Position numbers and translations under genes: made by a program. The notes under the pieces are model-generated. The model ran no database searches, was not told the DNA's origin, and was given only the letters and a program-made list of their open reading frames with translations. From NCBI RefSeq assembly GCF_030035675.1, contig NC_084480.1:246747981-246811980 (forward strand): 64,000 nucleotides of DNA, read 5' to 3'. Origin of the DNA: Rhineura floridana. Its lineage: Eukaryota > Chordata > Lepidosauria > Squamata > Rhineuridae. Of the stretch, positions 39,385 through 49,015 are shown piece by piece (position 1 is the first letter of the stretch; the number at the start of each line of letters is the position of its first letter).

Positions 39385-39390
39385 AATAAA
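39385..39390 (+). terminator. Candidate distal poly(A) signal for TTC39C
   Basis: AATAAA followed within 20-35 bases by a T/GT-rich stretch (GTTGTGGGTATTTTTTA), the usual arrangement for cleavage. It is the best-formed of four AATAAA sites after the stop. An earlier site could be used instead. Confidence 0.4.
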
Positions 39391-39846
39391 CCTCTCTGAT
39401 TTGTCTAGTTGTGGGTATTTTTTATTTGTATCCTACATAGGAGCAGAGATACTAACTTTTATGTAACTTACAGGGGTACTTTTAACAGTTTCTTTTTTAT
39501 TATCAGTTTCTAGTAAAGAAAAGCAAACCTTCACAGAGGGATATTTAACCATGCTCCTCCTGTTATGTTTTAAATAATTGATAATGTTTAACATCTCAAG
39601 TTATGAAAAGTTCCAAAAGGGTTTTCCATTCATATTTTAATATTTATGCATATAAAGGTGGATTCAAACAACCTTTTTAATCAGACATCTGCACCTTGCA
39701 TGTAATAAAATCCTTTTGAATACCTTGGGGGGTGGCGGGGGTGGCGATGACTTACCTAGCTTATCAAATAATTGCAAGCACACAGTGGTAACTTACTGCA
39801 TGGGAAAATGGTCTTGTATCCATCCCAACAGCATAGACTAGAGGGT

Positions 39847-40264
39847 AGGGATGGGGAGAAATTCGATTCAGTTTGCATTTAAAGCTGAATCTTTCAGATC
39901 TTAACTTAAGAACCAAAACACAGCTGTGCTTTGAAATTCACATTACCTGACTTCTGAATTACCTGAATTTTGCAATGCAAAATGTATACAAAAATGCATA
40001 AATTAGGGGAAACTACATACAAAAAATGTGAAAATAATATACAAGAATGCATTCTATTAGGAGTAATTGGTTGGAAAAATGTGTACATTAGTCAAAAAGC
40101 ATATAAAATGTGTTTATTAGGATAAATTCTCACTAAAATACTTGAGTTTTCATGAGGATTTTTTTTAAAAAAATGCAAATTGCTACATAAATGTGGAGAA
40201 CTGAATTTAAGATTGGAAAAATGAGAAACCGAGAGAACCGAAATTGATAGATCCTTCCATCCCT
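39847..40264. mobile_element. hAT-like AT-rich nonautonomous element
   Basis: Begins AGGGATGGGGAGAAATTCGA and ends GAAATTGATAGATCCTTCC then ATCCCT, an imperfect terminal inverted repeat of about 25 bases. The interior is AT-rich and noncoding. No clear target duplication. Confidence 0.55.
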
Positions 40265-40605
40265 TCTGGAAGGGGAAGTATTTTTAAGATACTGATCTAG
40301 AGAGTAAAAACACAGTTTCTTCTTGCTCACTTTCTTTGCAGGTAATATGAGTATTAGTTGTAACTTGTAAGCTCGATCAGCACAAACAATGAAAATTTGT
40401 CTTCTAGCATACAAGGGTAGCCAACACGGTGCCCTTCATGTATCATCCCTGACCATTGACCATTGTACTCCCAACAACATTTGGAGAGCACCATGTTGCT
40501 TATCCCAAACTGGGAGTGATGCTTGTAATATGAATCTTCATGATAAAAAGTTCCAAGCACTACCTTTTCCCCCTAAGGTATATGATATCTGCCAGAAGTC
40601 TTGTG

Positions 40606-41325
40606 GCATGTTGTTATGTGCCTTCAAGTCAACTACGACTTATGGCGACCCTATGAATTGGTGACCTCCAGTAGCAACTGTTGTGGACCACCCTGTTCAG
40701 ATCTTGTAAGTTCAGGTCTGGCTTCTTTTATGGAATCAATGCATCTCTTGTTTGCCTTCCTCTTTTTCTACTCCCTTCTGTTTTTCCCACCATTATTGTC
40801 TTTTCTAGTGAATCAGGTCTTTTCATGATGTGTCCAAAGTATGATAACCTCAGTTCATCATTTTAGCTTCTAGTGATAATTCTGGTTTAATTTGTTCTAA
40901 CACCCAATTATTGGTCTTTTTCTCAGTCCATGGTATGCGCAAAGCTCTCCTCCAACACAACATTTCAAATGAGTTGATTTTTCTCTTATCTGCTTTTTTC
41001 ACTGTCCAACTTTCACATCTATCCATAGAGATCGGGAATACCATGGTCTGAATGATCCTGACTTTGGTGTTCAGTGATACATCTCTGCATTTGAGGACCT
41101 TTTCTAGTTCTCTCATAGCTGCCCTCCCCAGTCCTAACTGCCTTCTGATTTCTTGACTATTGTCTCCATTTTGGTTAATGACTGTACCAAGGTATTGATA
41201 GTCCTTGACAAGTTCAATGTCCTCATTGTCAACTTTAAAGTTACATAAATCTTTTGTTGTCATTATTTTAGTCTTCTTGATGTTCAGCTGTAGTACTGCT
41301 TTTGTGCTTTCCTCTGGTTGATACC
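40606..41325 (-). mobile_element. RTE/BovB LINE 3' fragment, left side of the mosaic
   Basis: The minus strand has DNEDIELVKDYQYLGTVINQ, REIRRQLG-like, MVFPISMDRCESWTVKKADK and KTNNWVLEQIKPELSLEAKM, plus the BovB 3' end (CTTCAAGTCAACTACGACTT at 40621). It stops in the RT domain where unrelated intron-like DNA with the laminin exon begins. Confidence 0.88.
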
Positions 41326-41578
41326 TATTTACTGCACCATTTTTCTCCAGTGTCCAGTTTAGCTTTTCAGCATTAAATCAGCTCTGAGAAAACTGCTCTC
41401 CAGGCAGTAATAATATTATTACTCTTTGTTTAAAGGGTTTACTAAATATACCTGAGTAACAGTTATGAAATACTGTATTTGGGTGAGGGGATGGAGCAAC
41501 ATTATTGGGCGAGCATGTGATGACAGATGACAAAAGAGGTAAGAAAGGAATGAAGTGATGAAAGATCCTGCCACATAC

Positions 41579-41719
41579 CTTGTTTGCAGCATCCCTGGCT
41601 TGCTGGATGAGCTGTCTGATGCGGTCTATATTCTCAGATATGTTGCCTATATGCATGAGTTGTTTATTGATGCTTGTAATCTTGTTAAACATCTGGGAGG
41701 ATGTTTGTTAAGTTCTTTA
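41579..41719 (-). pseudogene. LAMA3: Isolated laminin alpha (LAMA3-like) exon inside a BovB mosaic
   Basis: On the minus strand, acceptor CCAACCAACAG (T-rich tract upstream) leads into a 141-nt exon-like stretch ending AAG|GTATGT. Its second part reads NKITSINKQLMHIGNISENI then DRIRQLIQQARDAANK. This matches the end of the laminin alpha coiled-coil (domain II) before LG1, closest by memory to LAMA3 (..NMDRIRELIQQARDAASK). The first part (VKNLTNILPD) is one frame away, so the copy carries a small indel and cannot be a working exon as it stands. LAMA3 is the gene upstream of TTC39C in mammals. Here the exon is reversed, about 7.5 kb past TTC39C, and flanked on both sides by BovB pieces. It is probably a displaced genomic fragment, since intron sequence was kept. 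Confidence 0.75.
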
Positions 41720-41762
41720 CTGTTGGTTGGATTAAAAAAAGGGGGTGAACTTTCCATTGTCT

Positions 41763-41980
41763 GAAAGATCCTGACATTAGTGTTCAGTGATACATCTTTG
41801 CAGTGATACATCTTGGCATTTAGGGACCTTTTCTAGTTCTCTCATAGCTGCCCTCCCCAGTCCTAGCCTTCTTCTGAGTTCTTGACTATTGTCTCCATTT
41901 TGGTAAATGACTGTGCCAAGGTATTGATAGTCCTTAACAAGTTCAGTGTCTTCGTTGTCAACTTTAAAGTTACATAAATC
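41763..41980 (-). mobile_element. RTE/BovB internal fragment
   Basis: Equivalent to about 41050-41260 of the left copy, so it overlaps rather than continues it. It contains a small local duplication of AGTGATACATCTT. It ends at ACATAAATC where the 41982 repeat starts. Confidence 0.85.
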
Positions 41981-41981
41981 T

Positions 41982-42189
41982 CTCTATGCTCTCTGACTGC
42001 TTTGTGTATCGCCATGAAAATTGAGAGGGTTGTTAAGCAGTGTTTCTGAGTTCAGAACTATAAGTTTTGTAAGGTTTTGTTTTGAAATGAGCTTATGGGA
42101 AGCATCAGAATGGCATGGGGGTATTTTCAATTTAACATTGCAGAATGTGAAAAACCCATGCTGGCTATAGTATACAGCCACTCTTGTGT
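41982..42189. repeat. Unclassified repeat (second copy of 13270-13505) between BovB pieces
   Basis: Close match to 13270-13505. It is bordered by a 52-base BovB segment present on both sides (41929-41980 and 42191-42242) with about five differences. Confidence 0.7.
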
Positions 42190-44745
42190 ATAATCCTTGA
42201 CAAGTTCAATGTCCTCATTGTCAACTTTAAAGTTACATAAATCTTCTGTTGTCATTACTTTAGTCTTTTTGACATTCAGCTGTAGTCCTGTTTTTGTGCT
42301 TTCCTCTTTAACTTTCATCAGCATTCATTTCAAGGCATTACTGGTTTCTGCTAGAAGTATGGTATCATCTGCATATCTTAAATTATTGATATTTCTCCCT
42401 TCCAATTTTCACACCTCCTTCATCTTGGTCCAATCCTGCTTTCTTTATATGTTCTGCATATAGATTAAATAAATAGGGTAAAAAAATACACCTGTCTCAC
42501 ATCCTTTCCGATCGGGAACCAATCAGTTTCTCCATATTCTGTCCTTACAGTAGCCTCTTGTCCAGAGTATAGGTTGCGCATCAGGACAATCAGATGCTGT
42601 GGCACCCCCATTAGTTTTTCATGATCTACGCAGTCAAAGGCTTTGCTGTAATCTATAAAGCACAGGGTCATTTTCTTCTGAAATTCCTTGGTCCGTTCCA
42701 TTATCCAACGTATGTTTGTGATATGATATCTAGTGCCTCTTCCCTTTCAAAATCCAGCTTGGACGTCTGGCATTTCTTGCTCCATATATGGTGAGAGCCT
42801 TTGTTATAGAATTTTGAGCTTAACTTGCATGGGATATTAAGGCAATAGTCCGAAAATTACTCCATGTCCTGGGATCCCCTTTCTTTGGAATTGGGATGTA
42901 TATGCAACGCTTCCAGTCTTATGGGCCATTGTTCGTTTTTCCATATTTGTTGACAAATCTTTGTCAAAATTTGGACAGATCCAGTCTCAGTAGCTTGTAG
43001 CAACTCTATTGGTATACCATCTACTCCTGGTGATTTGTTTCTTCCAAGTATTTTAAGAGCAGCTTTCACCTCACATTCTAAAATTTCTGGTTCTTCATCA
43101 TACGGTTCCTCTGTGAATGAATCTGTCATCCTTGCATCTCTTTTATAGAGTTCTCCAGTGTATTGCTTCCATCTTCCTTCTATTTCATCTTGGTCAGTCA
43201 GTGTGTTCCCCTGTTGATTATTCAAGTTTCCCTTTAATTTCTCTAATCGTTTGGAATAGGGCTCTTGTTCTACGCTTTTTGTTGTCCTCTTCTATTTCTA
43301 TACAATAACCATTGTAATAGTTCTCTTTGTCTCTACGTACTAGTCGCTGTATTGTTGCACTTAGGGTTCTAACCATGTTTCTGTCTCCTTTTGCTTTTTC
43401 TCTCACCATTTTAAGAGTTTCTTCAGTCATCCATTGAGGTCTTTCTCTCTTTTCAACTAGAGGTGTTGTCTTTTTGCATTCTTCCCTGATAATGTCTCTG
43501 ACTTCAGTCCATAGTTCTGGTTCTCTGTCAACTAAGTTTAAAGCCTCAAATCTGTTCCTTATTTGATCTTCTGGGATGTAGCTTAAATTGTATTTTGGCA
43601 TTACGATTGCTTTGTTGTTCTTTAGTTTTACTCTGATTTTCGATACAACCAGTTCATGATCTGTACCACAGTCTGCTCCTGGTCTTGTTTTCGCAGAAAG
43701 TATGGAACTTCTTCATCTTCTGCTACCAATTATATAATCAATTTGATTCCTATATTGACCATTTGGTGATGTCCACATGTACAGTCATCTTTTTGGTTGC
43801 TCAAAAAATGTATTCGCGAGAAACAAATTATTGGCTTCATAGAATTCAATAAGTCTCCTACTTCATTTCTGTCTCCTAAGCCCCATTGTCCCACAATTCC
43901 TAGTTCTTCTCTGTTCCCTACTTTTGCATTCCAGTGCCCCATGATTATCAGCACATCTTGTTTTGGTGTGTGATCAATTTCTTCCTGTACTTCTGAGTAA
44001 AATCTCTTCAATTCCTCTTCTTTTGCATTTGTCGTTGGAGCTTATACTTGGATGATGGTTATGTTAATTGGTTGCCCATTAAATCTCATTGATATAACTC
44101 GCTCAGACCTTGCGTTATAGCTCTTAATTGTTTTTGCTACACCACTTCTCCCTATTAAAACAACCCTGTTTCTTCTTGATTTCTCATTTCCTGCGCAAAA
44201 TATTTTGTAGTTGCCCGACTGAAAATGTCCCATTCCTGTCCACTTTAATTCACTTAAGCTATGTGTTGTAATGTTGATGCGTTCCACTTCTTGCTTGACA
44301 ATTTCTAACTTTCCCTGGTTCATGCATCTCACATTCCATGTTCCTATTGTGTGCATCATACAACTCCGGACTCTCCTTTCGCCTCTGTGCGCATCAGCCT
44401 CTGGACTTCCTTTTGGCTTTGACCCAGCTGCGTCATTAGTCACAACGCTACTTGTAGTTGTCCTTTGTTCTTCCCCAGTAGCTCAGTGAGTGCAATCTGA
44501 CTTGGGTCATCTCATCTTCCAGTACCATGTCTTGTTGCATTTTGGATACTCTGTTCACAGGGTTTTCGTGGTAACAGGTATTCAGAGGTGGTTTACCATT
44601 GCCTTCCTCTGAGTTTGGATGCATCTTAGTCTGGTGTTTCAGCGTTGACCATTCCGCCTTGGGTGCCCCTGCTAGGAGTCTAGCCTCTTGGTTGCTCTCA
44701 GCTTCTTCAACACTCTCAAACCCCCTCACCATGTTAAGGTGTGCA
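42190..44745 (-). mobile_element. RTE/BovB LINE, 5' region: endonuclease, linker and part of RT
   Basis: Minus-strand pieces in order: GTWNVRCMNQGKLEIVKQEV, SELKWTGMGHFQSG and MRFNGQPINITIIQV (APE endonuclease); VLIIMGHWNAKVGNREELG and GLGDRNEVGDLL (endonuclease); PLVEKRERPQWMTEETLKMV (linker); RNKSPGVDGIPIELLQ and LCFIDYSKAFDCVDH (RT); TDWFPIGKDVRQV. The frame is broken in several places. Near 44565-44610 a segment resembling the SINE body (TTTACCATTGCCTTCCTCTG) marks the 5' UTR side. Confidence 0.88.
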
Positions 44746-44920
44746 TCCTAGAGTGGGTTCTTGTGATATAGTGGGTTAAAAAAAAGTATGCAGAAGGAAA
44801 TTGTTTACTAGGTAGCTCTGAGAAAAATATTCAGATTGGTGCCTGCACCTCCAGTTTTCTATAGAGAGAACGTGAAAAGCAGTTGTTGCTGTTAACCTGG
44901 AGAAACATGTCTAACTTAGA

Positions 44921-44976
44921 GAGGGAGGGGGGAGGGGGAGAGAGAGGGAGAGAGAGAGTGTGTGTGAGAGAGATTG
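44921..44976. repeat. GA/GT-rich microsatellite
   Basis: GAGGGAGGGGGGAGGGGGAG then GAGAGAGAGAGTGTGTGTGAGAG-like sequence. Confidence 0.85.
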
Positions 44977-45139
44977 TTGTGTGTGTTGTTTATAAAGCGC
45001 CTTTAAAATACCTGTTGGCCAGAAGGGGAGGAACGTGCCATAATAAGCATGCAATCTAACACTTGCTAGTGGTGTGAAAGGCATATGGGGTGGTGGAAGC
45101 CCAAGTGAAGAATGGGCTTTGTGGTTTACTCAAGACGAT

Positions 45140-45320
45140 TTTTTTTTTAACATTAACAAGGATCTGAAGGTGGCATACAGTATGTTTTCCCATCACAACA
45201 ACCCCATCAGGTAGGCTAGGCTAAGAGACAGTGACTGTCCTCAGGTCACCTAGTGAGTGGGAACTTCAGCTCTTCCAGCTCTTAGTTAAGTACTCTAATC
45301 ACTACACCGCACTGTCCCAT
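45140..45320 (-). mobile_element. tRNA-derived/MIR-like SINE
   Basis: Antisense: CCATCAGGTAGGCTAGGCT, GTCACCTAGTGAGTGGGAAC and CTCTAATCACTACACCGCAC, the complement of the GTGTAGTGATTAGAG-type tRNA head. Confidence 0.6.
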
Positions 45321-45834
45321 TTCCAGCATGATTTTAATTTTCTTTACAATCATCTATTCATGCTGTTGTTTACATTGCCGCTTGCGAGTAACACTGGTTT
45401 CGGGATCCGCCAGAGCTACTCTCTCCCCCCCCCCCCAATATAATACAAGTGTATGCCAGTTTCACCTGGATATGCAAAAATGAGAGGAATATTAACTCTC
45501 CACAGGTAGATAATTCGTCATGACTGAAGCACCTGATATTTGTTATGATACACGTTTATGTAATGGACATGTAATAGTCGCAGTTACGCCCCTTTAAACC
45601 CGTAGCTGCTCCCCTCTTCCCTTGCATGTTACCAGAGAAGCAAGCTCCTTTGGGTTCAATGCCTACTCCTCCCAGGTTAGTAACGCTAAACTGCGTTGAA
45701 TGTTGGCTTGTAGTCCAAAAGGGACCAACAGGGTAGATTATGCGTTACATGCGCGTGTAAAAACACAGGCGATGATTAGCGAATGACACAGCCCACCTTT
45801 CTCTAGCGCTGATCATCATATAGTCTAACCTGGC

Positions 45835-45960
45835 CTTTGTGACCTCATAAATGCGGACACTCTAGCCCCGCCCACCAGGACCATCTCGATATAAAAAGCC
45901 CGCCGGGCTCCTTCCCGGCTCCAGAGGAGGCTCCGGCAAGGGGCGAGGAAGAAGCTTAGG
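45835..45960 (+). promoter_or_regulatory. CABYR: Predicted CABYR core promoter
   Basis: A compact GC-rich island in AT-rich surroundings. In order it has a CRE-like TGACCTCA (45840-45847, one mismatch to TGACGTCA), a GC box GCCCCGCCCACC (45865-45876) and a TATA box TATAAAAAG (45890-45898), with the expected start about 30 bases later in GC-rich sequence near 45920. It lies about 2.9 kb upstream of the first coding exon and on its strand, so a noncoding exon 1 is inferred from about 45920 into 46.0-46.2 kb; its donor could not be fixed. CRE-like plus TATA promoters are common in testis genes. Confidence 0.65.
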
Positions 45961-46309
45961 CGCAGCTGACTAGCGAAATATTTTTTTTAAAAGGTTGGGG
46001 CATTTGCAGAGCGACAGCGATTTGGATGTGCAAGGGGGCTTCCTGGTGGCTTAGGGGAAGATCGAGGAAGGTGGGGAACAAATAACAATCGGGTGTGAGA
46101 CGAGCGAGCGAGGGAAGGTTTTCCTAGGTGCACGGGGGGGGGCCTGCAGAGAGCTGCGTCGGATGCCCCCATGGGGTCAGCAGTGGTAGGATCTCAAGGA
46201 TAGCTGAAGGATAGCTGGTTGCTTTATTTCATTGAGATTATCTGACCCCAGGGACGACTCCGACACCTTTTTCTACAGGATATATGTATTTTACCTTAAC
46301 AACAAAAAG

Positions 46310-46690
46310 AGTTGTGTCTTAAATAGTAAATTTTTTTATTAGTTTTTGTGGTCTACAGTGCACTTCATCAGGTGCATAAAGTATTGTTCTGGGTTATAGG
46401 TATATATAAGGGGTGTTGTAAAAAGGTAAGAAGGATGCGTAACGCAGAGAAGTACAAGCAGTGATAACGTTGTACACAGTTTTGTGAGTGTACGAAATTA
46501 CAACTTTCTGTACGTTGTTTTTTATTTTCCTCACTGATCTCACTTTTTATAGCCCCCCCCAGCCCTATATGTATATATACCTGCAACTCAGGATAACACT
46601 TAAGGCACCTGATGATGTGGACTGTAGTGCATGAAAGCTTATAAGTTAGCCCTTAAAGGGGCACAAGACTCTTTGGGCACTTCCAGACTG
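46310..46690. repeat. Old DNA-transposon-like palindromic repeat
   Basis: GTGCACTTCATCAGGTGCAT on one side and GGCACCTGATGATGTGGACT plus GTAGTGCATGAAAGCTTATA on the other form a long imperfect inverted repeat. It ends near GGGGCACAAGACTCTTTGGG. A fragment of a similar repeat (AGTTTATGCTATAATAATTT) lies at 47988-48020. Confidence 0.5.
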
Positions 46691-48025
46691 TTGCTGTGTT
46701 GGGGTGGGGTTCAACTGCAAGCTACCCGATTCAAGTTGGCTTCTCACCTATCCTCTGCAATTAAGACTTTTTGTGGTTACGAAAGTAGTGAGTAAATGCA
46801 CTGGAAAGTGGGAGAATCCTTGCTTGAGACAGCATTGATAACCTCCCTGCAAATCAGAATGAATACTCAATAAATAGCCATCATTGTCAAGCTTCCTCAC
46901 AAACTTTGTCCAAACAAATCAGAATGAATGCTCTGTTGTTTTTTGCTGCAAAATACTATTTTACTTTGTATTGACTTTTTTTGGTCAGCTGCCTAGGGAG
47001 GACTTACCCTAAAAGGCAGAATATGAATGCATGAAATGAGCTAGCATCATCTCTGACATCATTCTACAACTACCCTTGGAGGTCCAAGTCATTAGCAGTT
47101 TACTGTGACTCCAAGCTTCTATGTAAAGATATCTGAAGTGATGCATGGTGGAGTTACTGGAGTATCGACTAGGCCTGTCTGAGGAATCAGACAAAAGTTT
47201 GTGGTGGAAGTGGGGAAATCATGATATTTTATACCTATCTCTGTTGAGCTGGTGCTTTTAAAACCATCGGAACATCATTTCAAAGAATTACTCTGAAAGG
47301 CAAGTGCTTTCAGGAGTTCAGTAGAACTTACAAATCACAAAGTTTCAGAATAGTCATGCGTGGTTTTTTAATGTACAGAATATATGCTCATCCTGAAGAG
47401 ATGTTATCTGTCATGGATGTAAAGGATTTTGCTCAGAAGTCTTCAGTTAATATGAGATTGAGAATGACAGGGATAAAGTTTTCTGATCAGGGGTCCTCTT
47501 GGGGTATGGTGACATGGTTATTAACAGTGCTGTCCTATTCCTATCCATGTTTTCAGGGAAGTTTGAACTTGTATCTTTAAAGATGGGTATAGGATTGCAA
47601 CCAATGGAATGAATCGTTGGCTTTGAGCTGTAGAACCTTCAGCTAAATGTGCAAACCAGACCAGATAGCTGATGGGTGGAATCCAGGTACATTAAAGCAG
47701 TTCTTGGTTAACACTCATCACAAATGCCTGAACACCAAATCACTTCTGGAAACTTGCTTCAAGTTTCACAGGTCCTTTCCAGGCTTATTTGAGGTGTGGA
47801 GTTTTGTAAGCTAAAGCTGTGAAGTCATATTTACTGAGGAAATTCTTTTGAAAACAGGCTTTCATTTTTGCCACCATCTTCTTCTCCCAAATGTTCCTTT
47901 AAAAAAAAAAAAGTCTGTGGGGTGATCACATAAAGAGCATTCTCATAAGAAGCTGGCAAATCTGGCAAAGTAGGCTTGACTCGACAAAAGTTTATGCTAT
48001 AATAATTTTTGTTAGTCTTTGTTGT

Positions 48026-48145
48026 CTGGGGAACCTTTCATCCTCCAGATGCTGCTCAACTACAACTCCCATCAGCCCCAGCAAGCATGGCCAATGGAAA
48101 TTGTAGTTCAACAACATCTGGAGGGCCGAAGGTTCCCCATATCTG
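48026..48145. mobile_element. Short palindromic MITE, best-preserved copy
   Basis: CTGGGGAACCTTTCATCCTC..AGATG..CTACAACTCCCATCAGCC and the inverse GTAGTTCAACAACATCTGGA..GGTTCCCCAT fold into one hairpin. Confidence 0.7.
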
Positions 48146-48832
48146 CTTTACAGTGTCACAAGGTTCTCTTACTATTTTTGCTCTTAAGAGATGGGCAGAG
48201 CAGTACAAACCCCCCCTCCAGTGCCAGCCATGGGAGGGTTTTTTTGAATTGGGTGGAGGGGTCCCTCTGCCCAGCTCTCTTGACTAAACTGGCATCTTGC
48301 CAGCTATTGCTGATGGAGTGATGCAAGCATCACTCTGCTGGTGCAGCACTTCCCCTTCTGTCTGCTGAATATGCAGGTGGGCTGGAGTGCCATTGGTGGG
48401 ATGGGACAGTCTGGAGGTGGAGAGGGTCTCAGCCAGTCTCACTGCTGCTGTGCAGTGGCATCAGGCCCAATGGGGGCCTGATTGCTACACCAGCTCCAGG
48501 ATGCTGAAGCAATCTCACTAACCCTAGCTATTGTGCACAGTGGGACTGCAGATGTGGTGGTGGCCCTGCTGCTCCATAAAGTGGTGGGAAGTTTGAATTG
48601 CAGCCTAACACGGCTACTTCTCTGAGAATTCTCAGGAGAAGTTTACAAATGCTAGACTTCACCACCCCTGTTCATCCAGAGGCCTTCAAAAATAAGTGTG
48701 GCGATCCCTTCCACGTGTGTCATGGGTAGAAAGTGGTTGTGTGAATCTATGCTGCATAAGCTTGACCACAGGTGCAAGAATAGGCTAAAGAAATGCCAGC
48801 CAGTATCTTCATTCAGTTTCTTTTCCTTGCAG

Positions 48833-49015
48833 TTGTGAAATTGCAGCATCGTCTTCAGCTGGCAAAGATGCATACCGCAAAGCCCAGGATGGTGGTTCCT
48901 TATGGCCTCAAAACTCTACTTGAGGGAGTGAGCAGAGCAGTTCTTAAAGCCAGTCCCTCCAACATCACTGAGTTTGCTGCTGTCTATTTCAGGGAACTGA
49001 TAATTTTTCGAGAAG
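48833..49015 (+). CDS. CABYR: CABYR first coding exon (RIIa docking domain)
   Basis: Acceptor TTTTCCTTGCAG at 48832 and donor GTTTGC at 49016. The first 35 bases are 5' UTR; ATG is at 48868. It encodes MHTAKPRMVVPYGLKTLLEG, then VSRAVLKASPSNITEFAAVY and FRELIIFRE, ending one base into Glu. The VPYGLKTLLEG.SRAVL core is the dimerisation/docking helix region. Confidence 0.95.

Larger units (their letters stand above)
34103..39430 (+). other. TTC39C: Probable TTC39C 3' UTR and downstream unique DNA
   Basis: AT-rich sequence with no coding exon on the + strand and unusually few recognisable transposons compared with the introns. That fits a long 3' UTR. AATAAA signals occur at 36376, 36467, 38349 and 39385. 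A (CA)n run lies at 36283-36306 and C-rich tracts near 37347-37400. A 72-residue minus-strand ORF at 35232-35450 is unexplained (see findings). The true 3' end is not determined. Confidence 0.5.
39431..45834. other. Intergenic region between TTC39C and CABYR
   Basis: Contains the hAT-like element (39847), the BovB/laminin mosaic (40606-44745), a GA-rich microsatellite (44921-44976) and a SINE (45140-45320). 40265-40600 and 45320-45830 have no identified feature except a C-run at 45425-45437. Confidence 0.5.
46180..48832 (+). other. CABYR first intron (presumed)
   Basis: Holds a palindromic repeat (46310-46690) and a MITE (48026-48145). Remaining sequence, including 46700-48000 and 48150-48830, has no recognised exon. 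Open frames near 48009-48321 overlap the MITE. Confidence 0.45.

Noticed and set aside
40606-44745. A single full-length BovB
   Set aside because: Left and right pieces overlap in the RT region and are separated by laminin and repeat DNA, so at least two copies are present.
48793-48867. Upstream in-frame ATG extending CABYR by 25 residues
   Set aside because: It lies before the splice acceptor at 48832, and homology begins at MHTAKPR.
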